From positions 77,648,169 to 77,712,168 of the forward strand of contig CM043958.1 of the NCBI GenBank assembly GCA_014529385.2: DNA of 64,000 nt. The letters run 5' to 3'. The notes beneath the pieces were generated by a model that made no database searches, was not told the origin of the DNA, and saw only the letters and a program-made list of their open reading frames with translations. Of the stretch, positions 12,407 to 24,350 are shown piece after piece. The number at the start of each line of letters is the position of its first letter. Within the stretch, counting starts at the first letter, position 1. This stretch comes from Adiantum capillus-veneris. Its lineage: Eukaryota > Streptophyta > Polypodiopsida > Polypodiales > Pteridaceae. The position numbers and the translations under genes were made by a program.

Positions 12407-15400
12407 TCATATCTGATTTCTATCAAACCCATTAAGGCAATACTTTTTGATAAGTAACCAAACCTCCTCCCAAGCAAGAAAAGGGTTAGATGAAGAATAG
12501 CAAATTAAGTGTAGCAGGTTGATACAAGAGCTAATAGCAATAAGTGGTAGTTTCAGGAGATCCCTCTTCTGTACAAACTTAAGATCATACCCTCCAACAG
12601 ACGGGACATGAAGGGAGATAGAGAGGTTAAGAAACTGGACAGATGTGCAAAAAGACCCATTGGGTGTGAATGTCTCATGGAGAGAAGTAGGTTCAATTTT
12701 AAGGCAGCTAGGGTACATCAGATAGATTTCATTGGGGAAGTCACTATTGTTGATGCTAAGTAAATCATCCATGTATCTTTAAGTATGTCCAAACTGTGAA
12801 AGCTTATTCTTGTAAGTTTCCATGTTCTTGAGACACCACTTGTATTCAAAGAAAGCAAGGTAAATGTTACACATAAGTGGAGAGCAAGAGAATCCCATGG
12901 GGATGCCAAGGAATTGGTTAAAGCAAAGACCACCTGAAACTATAGTGCAGTTACTCAGCAGCCAGGAGATATAGGAGTAAAGCTTAGTTTCATTAACGTG
13001 TAAAGAGTGTTCGGAGTGAGATAAGTGAATCCATCTGGGGTTTTTTGAAAGAGAGATGTAAAAAAGCTTCTTCTTTCTAGCACTGGAGAAAGCCAATTTA
13101 ATTACCTTGGCAAGAACAGCCTTAAGGCCAAGATCCCCATTAAGTGGAATGTTTTGGTAACATTGTGTAATGTCAACAGTAAAAATGTGGAAGATCTACC
13201 GAGGAAGGTTAAGCGAGACCTTTGTCGAGTTTTTAATAAGCCAAAAGGGATTATATTGAACATGCAAGAAGTCCTAGCAGATTTTCTGTTTAGTGGCACA
13301 GATAAGCTCTAATTCAAATAGTATAAGGTCAAGGCAACAAGTAATATCCTTCGCGATATCAGAAAATATACAATTGGAGGCATCGGATATCCACCTGAAC
13401 TTATGCTTCTGAATTTTATAGGTGGAAATAGTACCGGTAACTTAGTGTTCATCACAGAGTAGCCTTGAAGCCCTAAGTGTTTAGCAATTTTACTGGTAAC
13501 AGTTTGAAGTGTAGATTCAATATGACAGTATTCCTTACCAGATACTCGATCACGAGAGGCCTTCCAAGCCAGGTTTTGCAAACAATACTGGGACAGTTAG
13601 AGCTTTTGTCAAGCCCGACAACAAACCATTTCTCAAAGATCTTTTGAAAATCAAGAGCTAGCTAAGAAGTAAGCCAAGAATCATCAGATGATAACCATTT
13701 ACTAGGAAGTTGTGAAATTTTATGAAGGAAGCATTCCTTCACAACTTCACTTAAGTCCGGTAGGACTGTCATCTCCAGTCGGAGAGATTTGACAAGGTCA
13801 GTGAGACAACTTAGTATTGCTGATAGAGCATGGTTTGGGTTTTTGGGAGAGTTAGGTATATGATAGAGCCCTTTGGCCAAAATTCTACGTATTTTAGTAT
13901 TTTGAATAATGCTAAGATCACAAGTGCAAACATGCTTACCAAAAGCCTCAAAATCTCTGCAAAAGGTGTTAAATCGAAAACATGTACAATGAGGAACAAC
14001 ATCCTGTCTAAGTTATTATAGATCAACCTCTTTATGGGATGATGATATTTCCATCCTATGAGTATGTTGTCGAGTAATTTGTGATTACCAAAAAATAGAT
14101 CAAAGCACTCACAAAAAAGATTTTTTGGTTGAATCCAATCGAGGAGTACATTGTGAAAGAAACAGTGTATGTAGATTAAACCACTATCCGGATCCAATTT
14201 GCTTAGAGTTCTTCTTCCACAAGGGCTTGTAGCAACTTGCAATATAAGCAATAGTTTAAAATTCCGAGAAGTTCCTGATGGGAGGAGACCTGCCTCTCCC
14301 TCTTGTAAAGCTGTGAACTCTTCCTCTGTTAGAGGAAGAACTAGGTGTTAGGAAGGAAGTGAAGGAGTTGGGGGTGATTAAAGAGTTATCTCTTTTGAGA
14401 GCAGGGGAGTCATCCTCATCAATACAAGGTTTAAGAAGACAAGTGATGAGTTTAACACCTTTATAGCTAGCATAAGTAGTTAAGTAAATGCGAGGTTCAT
14501 TAGATTTCAGCTCCTTCAAGATATCGAGAATTAGTCCTCGGAAAATGTTGAAAGCAATCTGTGCAATTACAATTTTCTTAGCGTGGCCATCAAGCCAAGA
14601 GCAAATGAGGGAGAGATGAAAATCCACCGATTTTTCCGGAAAAAGTAGGTCCAGATGGTTAAGAATAAACCAAATGGCATAATCGAACCACATGATGCTG
14701 GATTCACAAGAGGCTTTAGGGTCAAGAAACCTGCAAGCGCATTTTACATAAGGACGAAAGACATTCCAGATGGATTTAGTGTAAAAATTAGGGTTACTCT
14801 TGGCAAATTCCATGTTTCCTTTGGTACGGATGTACAAGCCTGTATTGGGGCACTTGGAGTGGCCAATGAGATTGAGATTGAAGGGTGCCTTGATGAGCTC
14901 ACAATTGTCCAAAAACTGTCCTCCTTTAAGAATCTTGAGTCTACAATCTTCCATCGTAGAGGCAAGGAGGTTGGCAAGGTAGACCCAGGTTTCACTCAAA
15001 ATAGGTGCTAAGAAAGCTTTGTTAGGCAGGATCCAAAGCTGATGGTCAACCCCGAGGGATTCAATTTCAATTTGTCTCACAGGCAAAACTGGAAAAACTT
15101 TAGAAATTTTAGGCACCATCTCCAGGAGGTTAGAGTCATTGAGGGAGCAAAGATTACTCTGAAATTCATTAACTGCTTCAAGGGCTGCACTATCACGACA
15201 GAAAATTCCACCAGTTTGAGGAATAGATGGAGCGACAGGTGTACAGACAAAAGAGGGATTAAGCCCACATAATTTCCTAACAAAGTTAGATAAATTAGCA
15301 CCAGAGGAGGAAAAAAGAGCAAGCTCTTGCTGATACTACGAGGATAAAAGAGGAAGTTGGGCAATGTATTGGGAGATTAAATTTACGCCTTCCAAGGAGT

Positions 15401-15768
15401 CTTTATCCAAAGTAGCTAAAATCTTGACCAAATCATGGAAGACAGATAGTTTCTTGTCAGAGGTCAGAGCCGAATCATAAATTAGCTGAGAGGCATCCAA
15501 GCTGTTAATACATCTGAGAATAAGAGAGGTGGCTACTGAGAGGGGTTCCGAGGCTAGTTCCAATCCTTGTGAGAGAGCAAGAGTCTGCAAAAAAATGAGG
15601 AGAGGTTTACTTTATTTTCTCATAGTAGGTAATACAATCTTTGGCCTTCCTAGAGAGGAAGGGTCTAGTTCTAACAGCCAAGGCATTCTTTGGTTTACGG
15701 CCCTTAAGGTAAAGCTTAATCTGTTTGAGAATCTTTGCATGATTCTCAGGGTTGTGATTAGTGCTCAT
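12407..15768 (-). pseudogene. PLE-like reverse transcriptase, inner element (disrupted)
   Basis: Starts at an ATG at 15768 that aligns with the start in the outer copy. An N-terminal part (KNALAVRTRPFL) is followed by LALSQGLELASEPLS and a long conserved region (287 open codons at 14256-15119) containing VRQIEIES and LAPILSETWVY; I recognise no known domain in it. The RT follows: KHKFRWISDAS near 13390, motif A DITQCYQNIPL near 13160, motif B GIPMGFSCSP near 12900, motif C YMDD near 12770, then a thumb-like tail. Defects include TAG just before motif A, TAA just before YMDD, a stop near 15340 and several frameshifts. No GIY-YIG endonuclease motif is visible. Motifs fit PLE RTs better than LINE or LTR RTs; the N-terminal function is unknown. 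Confidence 0.7.
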
Positions 15769-16071
15769 GTGAGCTGTCTTTCTATAGGGTAAGTAGTCCT
15801 GAAAAAGGGAACAGTGTAAACATAAATAACAGTAGAAACAGTAAATGTGAGTTTTTGGGCCTGCAAACCTTAAACCGGCAAAGTCAAAGACTATAGTAGC
15901 CGTGTGCAGGGGACCAGAAAAAGAGTCTAAAAGGGACCACCTAACACCAGTCAACCAATCAAGGGATTATAGATTGTGGGTCCAACTTAGAACTCAATTT
16001 TGAAGAAAATTTCCAAAGCCAGCATCCCTGTTTCTCTTGAAAGAAAAACCTTATGTATAGGATGTGTGTGT

Positions 16072-18365
16072 AGCTGTTAAATCTTAGATAATAAGACATG
16101 ATTGAATTTTTACATTCAAAAGACAGTTGGCAATGGAACAAGGACTAGATAAGTACAGAAACAACTCAGTATTAGAATCATTTAATTACAATGTTTGTAA
16201 GAAAGAGATCCCCTTTCAGTAAGCAGAAAGTAAATGAACCTCCCAAGTCATCAGTGAGTGTTCCATCCGGAGTAAGATAGCTTGCCAAAGTAAAAAAACT
16301 TCCAAGATAAGATAGAGTCCTTACCTGCATCCATCCAAACAAGACAACAATTCAGTTATCCTTGGATGTGTTTTACAAGTATCAATGGACCATACGATTT
16401 GTTATCCATGTCCATCTTATAAACTTTTTTCATTTTAACAAGCTTAGTGACATAAAAATGTTCTTTTTTTTTCTCCAAGTTATTAGCTAAAAAAAACATC
16501 ATTCTAATTACAAGGCCACCACCCCTTCTAATCCAAGTGTCATAGTCCCCTATCAATAATTCCTTCAAGTTTTAATGAATTTTATCCGAAGCTCAAAAAA
16601 GACTTCTATTATAGTCCAAAAAATAATACGCTAGTTTATGTTTTGTTTTTAGATCAATTAAGTTAAATGTTCATCATGGTACATGGAATTTAAAACATCC
16701 TATGGCGTGTATGAATTTTATCAGATACATCTCTCAGCTCATTTAAGTGGCAAGGAGCCCTTGAAGTAACCAAGTAATTCAAAATCCATATGCAGCCAGC
16801 AGGCCAAGTCTCTGAAAACCATAGAGCAGGCATCAGTTATTACACAAGAAGATATCCGGTACCATATCCTCCTCATGCCAAACCAAGGGGTACATGATAT
16901 GTAGAAAAAATAATCCCATAGTGTATACTTACCTTAACTAGGTCAAGGTTCTTACGTAAGATAAAACGGGGTATGTTACAAAGCATCGGGTGCGACAGGT
17001 TAAGGAGTACTTATATACAAAATTGTATAACTGTCCAGCAAATGCGACAGAGGTAATAGACAACCTAATTCCAGATTTTATATAGCAAATGTATGCAGCC
17101 TACCCAATCAACCCTGCACACAGTGAGTATAAAGCCAATACGATGAGTTTTACCAGCTTGTATCATTACCAAATGACCAGTGAACTGTTATCCATGCTTA
17201 TCAATCCAATCCCTAACCATAACTTCTCTAAGCAATTACCTCATTAAAGCAAGAGAACTCATATAGTACTGTTTAGCACCCGAAAAAAACCCTGTTACAG
17301 TACTCCTTAAAAAACCAAAACGATGAGTTTTATAAGCTTGGAATACCACCAAATAACCACTGAACCTTTACCCATGCTTATCAATCCAATCCCAAAGCAT
17401 ATCCCCCCCCTTTTTTTAAAACAGTACTGGTTAGCACCCAAGGAAAGAAAAACCCTTTCCCCCCCCCAAAAAACAGTAAGTGAATTCCAGTTTTAAGCAA
17501 GCAAAGAAAAAACCCCATTTTTTCCTTTTCCAATGTATGCCAAATTATCCCTACCAATCCTTACCTATAATTTCCATGCTTGAGTAAAATTGATAAAACC
17601 TATCCTTCCAGAGCAATAAAAACACCATTCGTACACAGTATGAAAACCGATAGACCCCGACAGCTGTAAGTTCTATCATAAACGCAGGCAAAAAATGTCT
17701 AAGGTGAAAACACCTGCCATCATATCACAACATATAATGTTTTACCTTACATTGTCAACAAATAGCAGAAGAAAGCATACTGTACAAAATTCCAATAAAA
17801 CCAGTACGAGGTAAGCTAGGGTAGGAAAAAACCCGAGACACCTGAGTGGTGAGCTCCATAGCTCCTTTTTGTGAAGCAGGCAGTAAGACTTCTAAAAAAA
17901 ACACAACAGAACAACATTGGCTAAGTGAGGGGCAGAGATGCGCCCTCACCTATTTAAATAGCAGAAGGAGGATGATCTGCACGTCCTGTGAGTTGGAGTG
18001 ATGAGTGATTCGGGCCGCACTCCCTTATGAGTGTGTGGTAGCACAGAACATCACACAGATACCCATGAATGGGGAGATCCTAAGCCAGAGAGGAGAGGCC
18101 GCCTTAATAGCGTAATGAGGAAAGAAGCCATTACTCACGCTCGGCTATCCAGGGGGGTTTTTACATTATATTTTATTATTCAAGGGCTAGGCCCCATGAT
18201 TTTAACAAGATAATGTCCTATTTTGAGTTATATCACTTAAGTGACCCAATAAGATACGGGCTAGATCTAAGTGGTGGGGTGGGGGGGGGGGGAGGGGTTA
18301 GGGTTTTTGGTAGGTCTAGAGGTGTCTGGGGGTGGTTTGTTTTATATAACTATAAGAGTATAACA
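16072..18365 (-). repeat. Pseudo-LTR B' (upstream repeat, inner element)
   Basis: Promoter-side copy for the RT at 12407-15768. It matches B, with a small deletion near 17140 relative to B. It keeps the TATA-like block (17949-17961) and a splice-donor-like CAG/GTAAGG on the minus strand near 16321. Confidence 0.75.
17949..17962 (-). promoter_or_regulatory. TATA-like box, pseudo-LTR B'
   Basis: Minus-strand CTATTTAAATAGGTGAGG. This is the copy positioned to transcribe the RT of the inner element, about 2.2 kb upstream of its start codon. Confidence 0.5.
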
Positions 18366-18432
18366 GTGTGTGTGTGTGTGTGTGAGTGAGTGAGTGTACC
18401 CGTCATGTCCCAGGCACCAAACACAATGGGTC

Positions 18433-18465
18433 GATAGTAGGCCCTTTGTCAATGGGCCTACTACC
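18433..18465 (-). other. Conserved 3' hairpin, outer element
   Basis: Twelve-pair version of the same stem with a 9-base loop. One position is a G-U wobble in the minus-strand RNA, so the fold is kept despite the base change. Confidence 0.65.
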
Positions 18466-21400
18466 TTATTAGAGAGATGAGAATATGGTGGTTGAAGTGT
18501 AACCCATGCCAATCATGCTGAGTAAGTGATAGTAGAATTTTATCTACTATGTCACATCTACTGAAGCTATTAAGGCAATACTTTTTTATAAGTAACTTAA
18601 TGTCTTCCCAAGCAAGGGGGTAGTTGGAGGAGGAGTAGATAATTATGTAAAGCACGCTAATACAAGAGCTAAGAGCCGATTTATGGGGTCTATTACTATT
18701 CCTTTTTATGAACTCAAAAGGTGGAAGGTTTAGGAGATCTCTTTTCCATACAAATTATTGGTCATGTTTTCCAACACAAGGTATATGAAGAGAAATAGAA
18801 GGGTTAAGGAATTGTAATGAAGTGCAGAAAAAACCAATGGGAGTATTGAAACCTTGTAAAGAAGCAGGTTCAAATTTTAAACAGTTAGGATATATATGAC
18901 AGATCTCTTCTGAAGAATACGTATTGTTGATGCTTAGTAAGTCATCCATATATCTGTAAGTGTGTCTAAATAGTGAAAGCTTATCACTTTTATCTCCCAT
19001 GGCTCTGCGAAACCATTTGTACTTGAAGAAGGCGAGGTATATATTACACATAATCAGGGAGCAGGAGAAGCCCATGGGGATGCCTAGGCTTTGGTTAAAA
19101 CAGTGTCCTCTAGAGACAATGGTGCAGTTATCAAGTAACCAAGTTATGAATAGACAAAGCTTTTCTTCATTGAAGTGTAAGGGGTGGGATGAGTGCGTCT
19201 TTTTAATCCATCTAGGTTTTCTAGAAAGGGAAATGTAGAAGAAACCATTCTTCTTAGCATTAAGAAAAGCAAGTTTGATAACCTATGATAGTACATCTTT
19301 AAGCCCAAGAGCACCTTCTATAGGAACATTCTCATAACACTGAGTGATATCTGCTGTAAAAAGATGAAAAATCTATTCAAGGAGGTTGAGAGAAACCTCT
19401 GTAAAGTTTTTTGTTATCCAGAAGGGGTTGTATTGCACTTGTAGAAAGTTATGGCAGATTTTTTGTTTAGAGGCACAAACAAGTTCAAACTGCTATATAA
19501 TGTCAAGACAAAGAGTGATATCTGTGGTGACATCCGAAAAGATATTGCCATTCAAGGCATCAAATATCCATCTGAATTTATGTTTATGAATCTTATAGGT
19601 GGGAAAAAGTACTTGTAGTTTTGTGTCCTAAAGAGACTAACCCAGATCCTCTAAGTGTCTCAAGATGTTATTGGTAGTAGTCTGTAGGGATGTGTTTAAT
19701 TTTGTGAATTCCTTCCCAGATACCCGAGAATGTGCTGCTTTCCAAGCTAAGTTTTTACAAATAAGAGTAGGATAATTAGAGATTTTATCCAGACCAACTA
19801 TGAACCAATTTTTTGATAGACTTTGAAATTCATGAGCAAGTTGTGGTGTTAGCCACGAAGAGTTATCTGTAGATAACCATTTTCTAGGTATTCGAGAGAT
19901 TTTTTTGGAAAAACCATTCTTCTACCACTTTGGTTAAGTCCAGTAGATTGTGTTCTCCAGTCGGAGAGAACTGACAAGGTCAGTTAAGCAGCTAGGTAAA
20001 GCTGATAAACGGAGATACGGGTTTTTGGGAAAGTTAGGAATGTGATAGTAAGCCCATTAGCCAGGATTTTCCGGATTTTGCTATTTTCAATGATGCTAAG
20101 ATCACAAGTACAAACATGCATACTATATGAATCAAAGTCTTTGCAAAATGTGATAAACTGATTACAGATACATTCTAAAATTGAGTTATGTCAAAGAAAA
20201 TCATTACTGTAGACCAAATTTTTAATAGGTCGTTGATATCTCTAGACAATAAGTACATTGTCAAGTAGTTGTGGTTCCCAAAAAGTAGGTCAAAGCACTC
20301 ACAAAAAAGTGTTTTGGGGTGTACCCAATCTCATTCTAAAAGAGACAATGTATGTAAATAAAGTCTTGGCCTGGAGCTTTTTTGTTGACAAACCTTCATC
20401 CACACGGGCTCACAGCAACCTACAAGTTCATCAATGATCATAACTCAAGAAAGTTCCTGAGTGGGGTGTTTTGTGTCTCTTCCTCTAGCATAGCTACAAG
20501 ATTTCCTTCGATTAGAGGAAGAGCTATGTGCTAGAAAACAAGTAAAAGAGTTGAGAGTAGTAAGAGAATTGGGTCTTTTCAATGAAGGGGAGTCATCTTC
20601 ATCAATACAAGGCTTGTGGAGGTTAGTGATGATCTTAACTCCTTTGTAATTAGCATAAGTGGTGAGATAAATCCCAAGTTCATCAAACTTTAGTTCCTTT
20701 AAGATATCCAACATAAGCCCACGAAAGATGTTAAAAGCAATTTGGAAAATTACTATCTGTTTAGCTTGGCCACCTAACCAAGAACAAATAAGGGAGAGAT
20801 GAAAGTCCACCGGTTTTTTAGGGAAGATTAGGTCTAGATGGTTGAGAATAAACCAAATGGAATGATCAAACCACATGATGTTGGATTTGCATGAAGCTTT
20901 AGGTTCAAAAAATTTGCAGCGCATTTGACATAAGGTCAAAAAACATTCGAAATGGATTCTATGTAGAAATCTGGGTTACTTTTGGCAAACTCCATGTTCC
21001 CCTTTGTACGAATGTAGAGGCCTGTGTTGGAAGGGCATTTATAATGATCAATGAGGTTGAGATTAAAAAGGGCTTTTATGAGTTTCCCTTTGTCATAGAA
21101 CTGTCCACCTTTCAAAATTTTGAGTATGCAGTCTTCAACAATAGAGGTAGGGAGATTAGTAAGGTAAACCCAGGTTTCACTAAGAATTGGTGCTAGAAAG
21201 GCTTTGTTAGGTAAGACCCAGAGCTGATGGTCCACCCCAAAAGATTCAATCTCAATCTGCCTAACAGGTAGGAAAGGAAAGACTTTGCAGATTTTTGGTA
21301 CCATTTCTAAGAGGTTAGAGTCATTTAGGGAGCAAAGATTACTCTGAAATATTTTGACGGATTCCAAAGTCGCACTATCTCTACAAAAGATACCACCTAT

Positions 21401-21979
21401 TTGAGGGATAGTAGGAGTAGCCGAGGTACTGATAAAATAAGGATTGAAGCCGCAAAGTTTTTTCAGAAAGTTAGACAGATCAGCCCCAGAAGATGAGAAT
21501 AGGGCAATCTCATGATGCTGATATTATAAAGAGAGTATAGGAAGCTAGGTTATGTACTGGGAAATCAAATTAACACCATCTTTAGAATCCCAGTGTCCAA
21601 GGTAGCCAAAAATCTTCACCCAATCATTAAAAGACAACATGGACGAGATAGACATCTTCTTGTCGGAGGTAAGAGTCGAGTCATAGACTAGTTGAGAAGC
21701 ATCCAAGCTCCTAATACATATGAGGACAAGAGATGTTGCCACATAGAGGGGCTCATAGGATAATTCCAAGCCTTGCGAGAGAGCAAGGGTCTGCAATATA
21801 CAAAAAATTCAGTAAGGCTAAGAATACTTATCGTAGTAAGAAACACAATATTTGGCCTTTCTTTCCAGGAAAGGTCGGGTTCTCACTGCTAGGGCATTTT
21901 TTTGAGTATGGTCTTTTAGGTAAAACTTAATTTGCTCCAGAATCTATGTATGATTCTTCGGGTTGTGTTTTACTTTCAT
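18461..21979 (-). pseudogene. PLE-like reverse transcriptase, outer element (disrupted)
   Basis: Same organisation as the inner copy. Start ATG at 21979, RTRPFLERKAK block near 21870, LALSQGLELSYEPL at about 21790, VRQIEIES near 21250, KHKFRWIF near 19570, motif A DITQCYENVPI near 19345, motif B MGFSCS near 19070, and RYMDDLLSINN near 18950. Differences from the inner copy are often silent, which suggests both lineages were under protein-level selection before they decayed. Stops include a TAG near the twelfth codon and a TAG directly before motif A at the same site as in the inner copy; several frameshifts interrupt the middle. The YMDD catalytic core is intact over 106 codons (18755-19075). 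Confidence 0.7.
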
Positions 21980-22270
21980 GCAGGCTATCATTCTAAAGTG
22001 TTTGTGATCCTGAAAGGAAATATGTAAACATAAATATGATTAGTCTTGTGGATTGGGCCTGCAATCCTGTAACCGGCAAAGTCAGAGACTATGATAGCCG
22101 TGAGCAGGAGACCAGAAAAATAGTCTATGAAGGACCACGTAACACCATCCAACCAGTCAATGGATTACAGATTGTGGGTCCAACTTAGAACTAAATTTCA
22201 CAACTAGTTTCTAGAGCCAATGTCCCGATTTCCGCATAAGAATGGAAAAAACCTTATGTTTAGGATGCGT

Positions 22271-24309
22271 GTGTAGCTGTTTTAACATAAATAATAAGAC
22301 ATACTTGAACTTTTACATTCAAAAGACAGCTGGCTCCAGAGAAAGGGAAAAGATAAGTACAAAAACAACTCAGTCTGAGAATTATCACAATGTTCATAAG
22401 AATGAAGCCTCATTCTAGTATACATATATCAGAAGTACTTCCCCTGCAGTAGGTGTATGTGTAATCAAGTGTGGACAACCGCTATAAGCCAAAAAAACTT
22501 TCCAAGATAAGATAGAGTCCTTACCTGCATCCATACAAACAAGACAATAGATATGTTATGTGTTTTACAGGTATCAATGGACTATACCAGTTGTTATCCA
22601 TGTCCATCTTACAAATTTTTTTTTAGACTTACAAGCTTAGTCCAAAATATTTATGTGTAAAAAAATGTTCTTAATTATTTTATAAAAAAACCCTCAAAGT
22701 TTCTAGCAAAAAAATATTTATTCTAATTAGAAGGCCATCACCCCTTCTAATCCAAGTGTCATAGAAACCCATCAACATCTTTATCAATTTTTTAAAGTTA
22801 TCTTTCTAGATTAATGCAACTCCACCATATGAAGCTATAAAAGAAGCTTTAGAAAATTCCATTTATAGTTCAAAAAGTATCAATCTTGTTTATGTTTGTT
22901 TAGGTCAGATACAGTTTATGCCCATCATGGTACATAAAATCCAAATCTTCCCCCAGTTTGTATATCACTTACCTTATACATCTCCTAGCATACCAAGTGG
23001 CAAGGAGCCCTTGCGGTATCAAGCTAGACCTCAAGTCAAACCATGAAGTTAAAGGAGTAAGTGCCATTATGGTTTTAGTTTCCAACTTTACCTGTCCTTG
23101 TGAATGCAAAAGTACTGTAATACCTTAACAAGACAACCAGCAACAAAATAAGCCTAGTATCTGTAAGCATTTGGGCCAAAACCCCGAAACCAAATAACTA
23201 AAAAACAATCCAATATCTGTATGCAGCAAGGCCAAGCCCCCCAATTTACCATAAGCTAGAATAGTGCGCGCACTGTAATCAGTACCGAGTCTAAAAAGAG
23301 AAGACACACGGTGTATACCCACCCTCAATAGAGGTTCCTTTGAATGATTATGGTGTTTAAGCAGTAGGGGTATCCACAAAAAATCCCCAACCATTGCTAA
23401 AAACCCCAATAACAGTACGCATTTAGGGCAAAACCCCATTAATCAAATTGTAATATTGCGCGACCTGCAACATCTAACAGTAAAAAAAACCAGTAAATAC
23501 ATAGGATAATCTGCCTATCCCACAGATTTATCTGCATCAACAACACGTCATGCTATCAACAACAGGGCCCTATAATGCCAGGCCATGCGATAACAACATA
23601 CCCCAATACTATATGAACAGTAAAATGCAGAAAAGCCAAAAATTCACAGAGCTGTAATATGCCGGGTCAATCTGAATTGAAACCTAGTAGTGAGACCATA
23701 CATGTGTAATTTAAACCATCTGATGTATTGCCAACCCAATCAATGGGCCTTACCAGGCATTAAACGACAGTGATTACCCTAGCCAGTTAAAGACAAACAA
23801 GAAAACCTTAATAACAATCTTAGTGGCCAACCTCTGTTGGTTGAGTAGCAAGTTCCATGTTTGGTGTAGCAAAGAGCAAACAAACACATAATCCTATTAC
23901 TTAGTGCAAGTAAAACACACCACCTAAGTGAGGGGCAGAATGCACCCTCACCTCTTTAAATAGAAGAAGGAGGACCACCACTCAAAGCATGTAGCATGCA
24001 AATCGCACTCAGTAGAGCACGCTCCCTCTCTGTAACCGAAACTGAGTAGCCGTCCTTGATGCAGCCCGCCACAGTAGAATAGAGCTAATCATTACGCCTC
24101 AGGGTAGGGTAAGTAATGCCCAAAACATTTTTGCCGTGTTTTTTTGTTGCCCTTGCAACCATTATAACCCTTATAGGGGTTCTAACACACGGTGGACATC
24201 AACTTAGGAGTAGTGTAGGGCTACAGTGGATAAATATATCGACAAAGACAACTTTTTAGGGCTTAGTATAACATTCCTACTATGTTGAAAAACATAAAGG
24301 CAAGTGAAA

Positions 24310-24311
<2 letters not shown>
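22271..24311 (-). repeat. Pseudo-LTR A' (upstream repeat, outer element)
   Basis: Promoter-side copy for the RT at 18461-21979. It keeps the TATA-like block (23951-23963) and a CAG/GTAAGG splice-donor-like site near 22525. It ends at a 37-base GT tract, beyond which unrelated gypsy-like sequence begins. Confidence 0.75.
23951..23964 (-). promoter_or_regulatory. TATA-like box, pseudo-LTR A'
   Basis: Minus-strand CTATTTAAAGAGGTGAGG. Positioned to transcribe the outer RT. Confidence 0.5.

Positions 24312-24348
<37 letters not shown>

Positions 24349-24350
<2 letters not shown>

Larger units (their letters stand above)
9904..18384 (-). mobile_element. Inner PLE-like retroelement (repeats B/B')
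   Basis: Complete repeat-internal-repeat structure: B (9921-12246), internal 12261-16062, B' (16072-18365). B and B' match at roughly 95 percent by eye, while B and A are only partly alignable, so A and B are related subfamilies. The element is nested in the outer element at the GT tract that separates the outer repeat from its internal region. Boundaries are GT tracts at 9904-9920, 12247-12260, 16063-16071 and 18366-18384. The coding strand is minus, so B' is the upstream (promoter) repeat. Confidence 0.65.
7859..24348 (-). mobile_element. Outer PLE-like retroelement (repeats A/A')
   Basis: Two direct repeats, A (7873-9903) and A' (22271-24311), are nearly identical by eye over about 2 kb. 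They flank the internal region 18397-22264, which carries a minus-strand reverse transcriptase. A second element (9904-18384) sits between A and this internal region. All ends lie in GT tracts: 7859-7872, 9904-9920, 18366-18384, 22265-22270 and 24312-24348. Long direct repeats, minus-strand coding and an RT with PLE-type motifs (NVPI after motif A, GxPMGFSCS in motif B) suggest the Penelope-like lineage with pseudo-LTRs. Alternative: another unnamed RT clade with long direct repeats. Confidence 0.65.

Noticed and set aside
12407-15768. Telomerase reverse transcriptase
   Set aside because: Multicopy, flanked by long direct repeats and lacking recognisable telomerase-specific motifs; motif A followed by N[IV]P fits PLE-type RTs.
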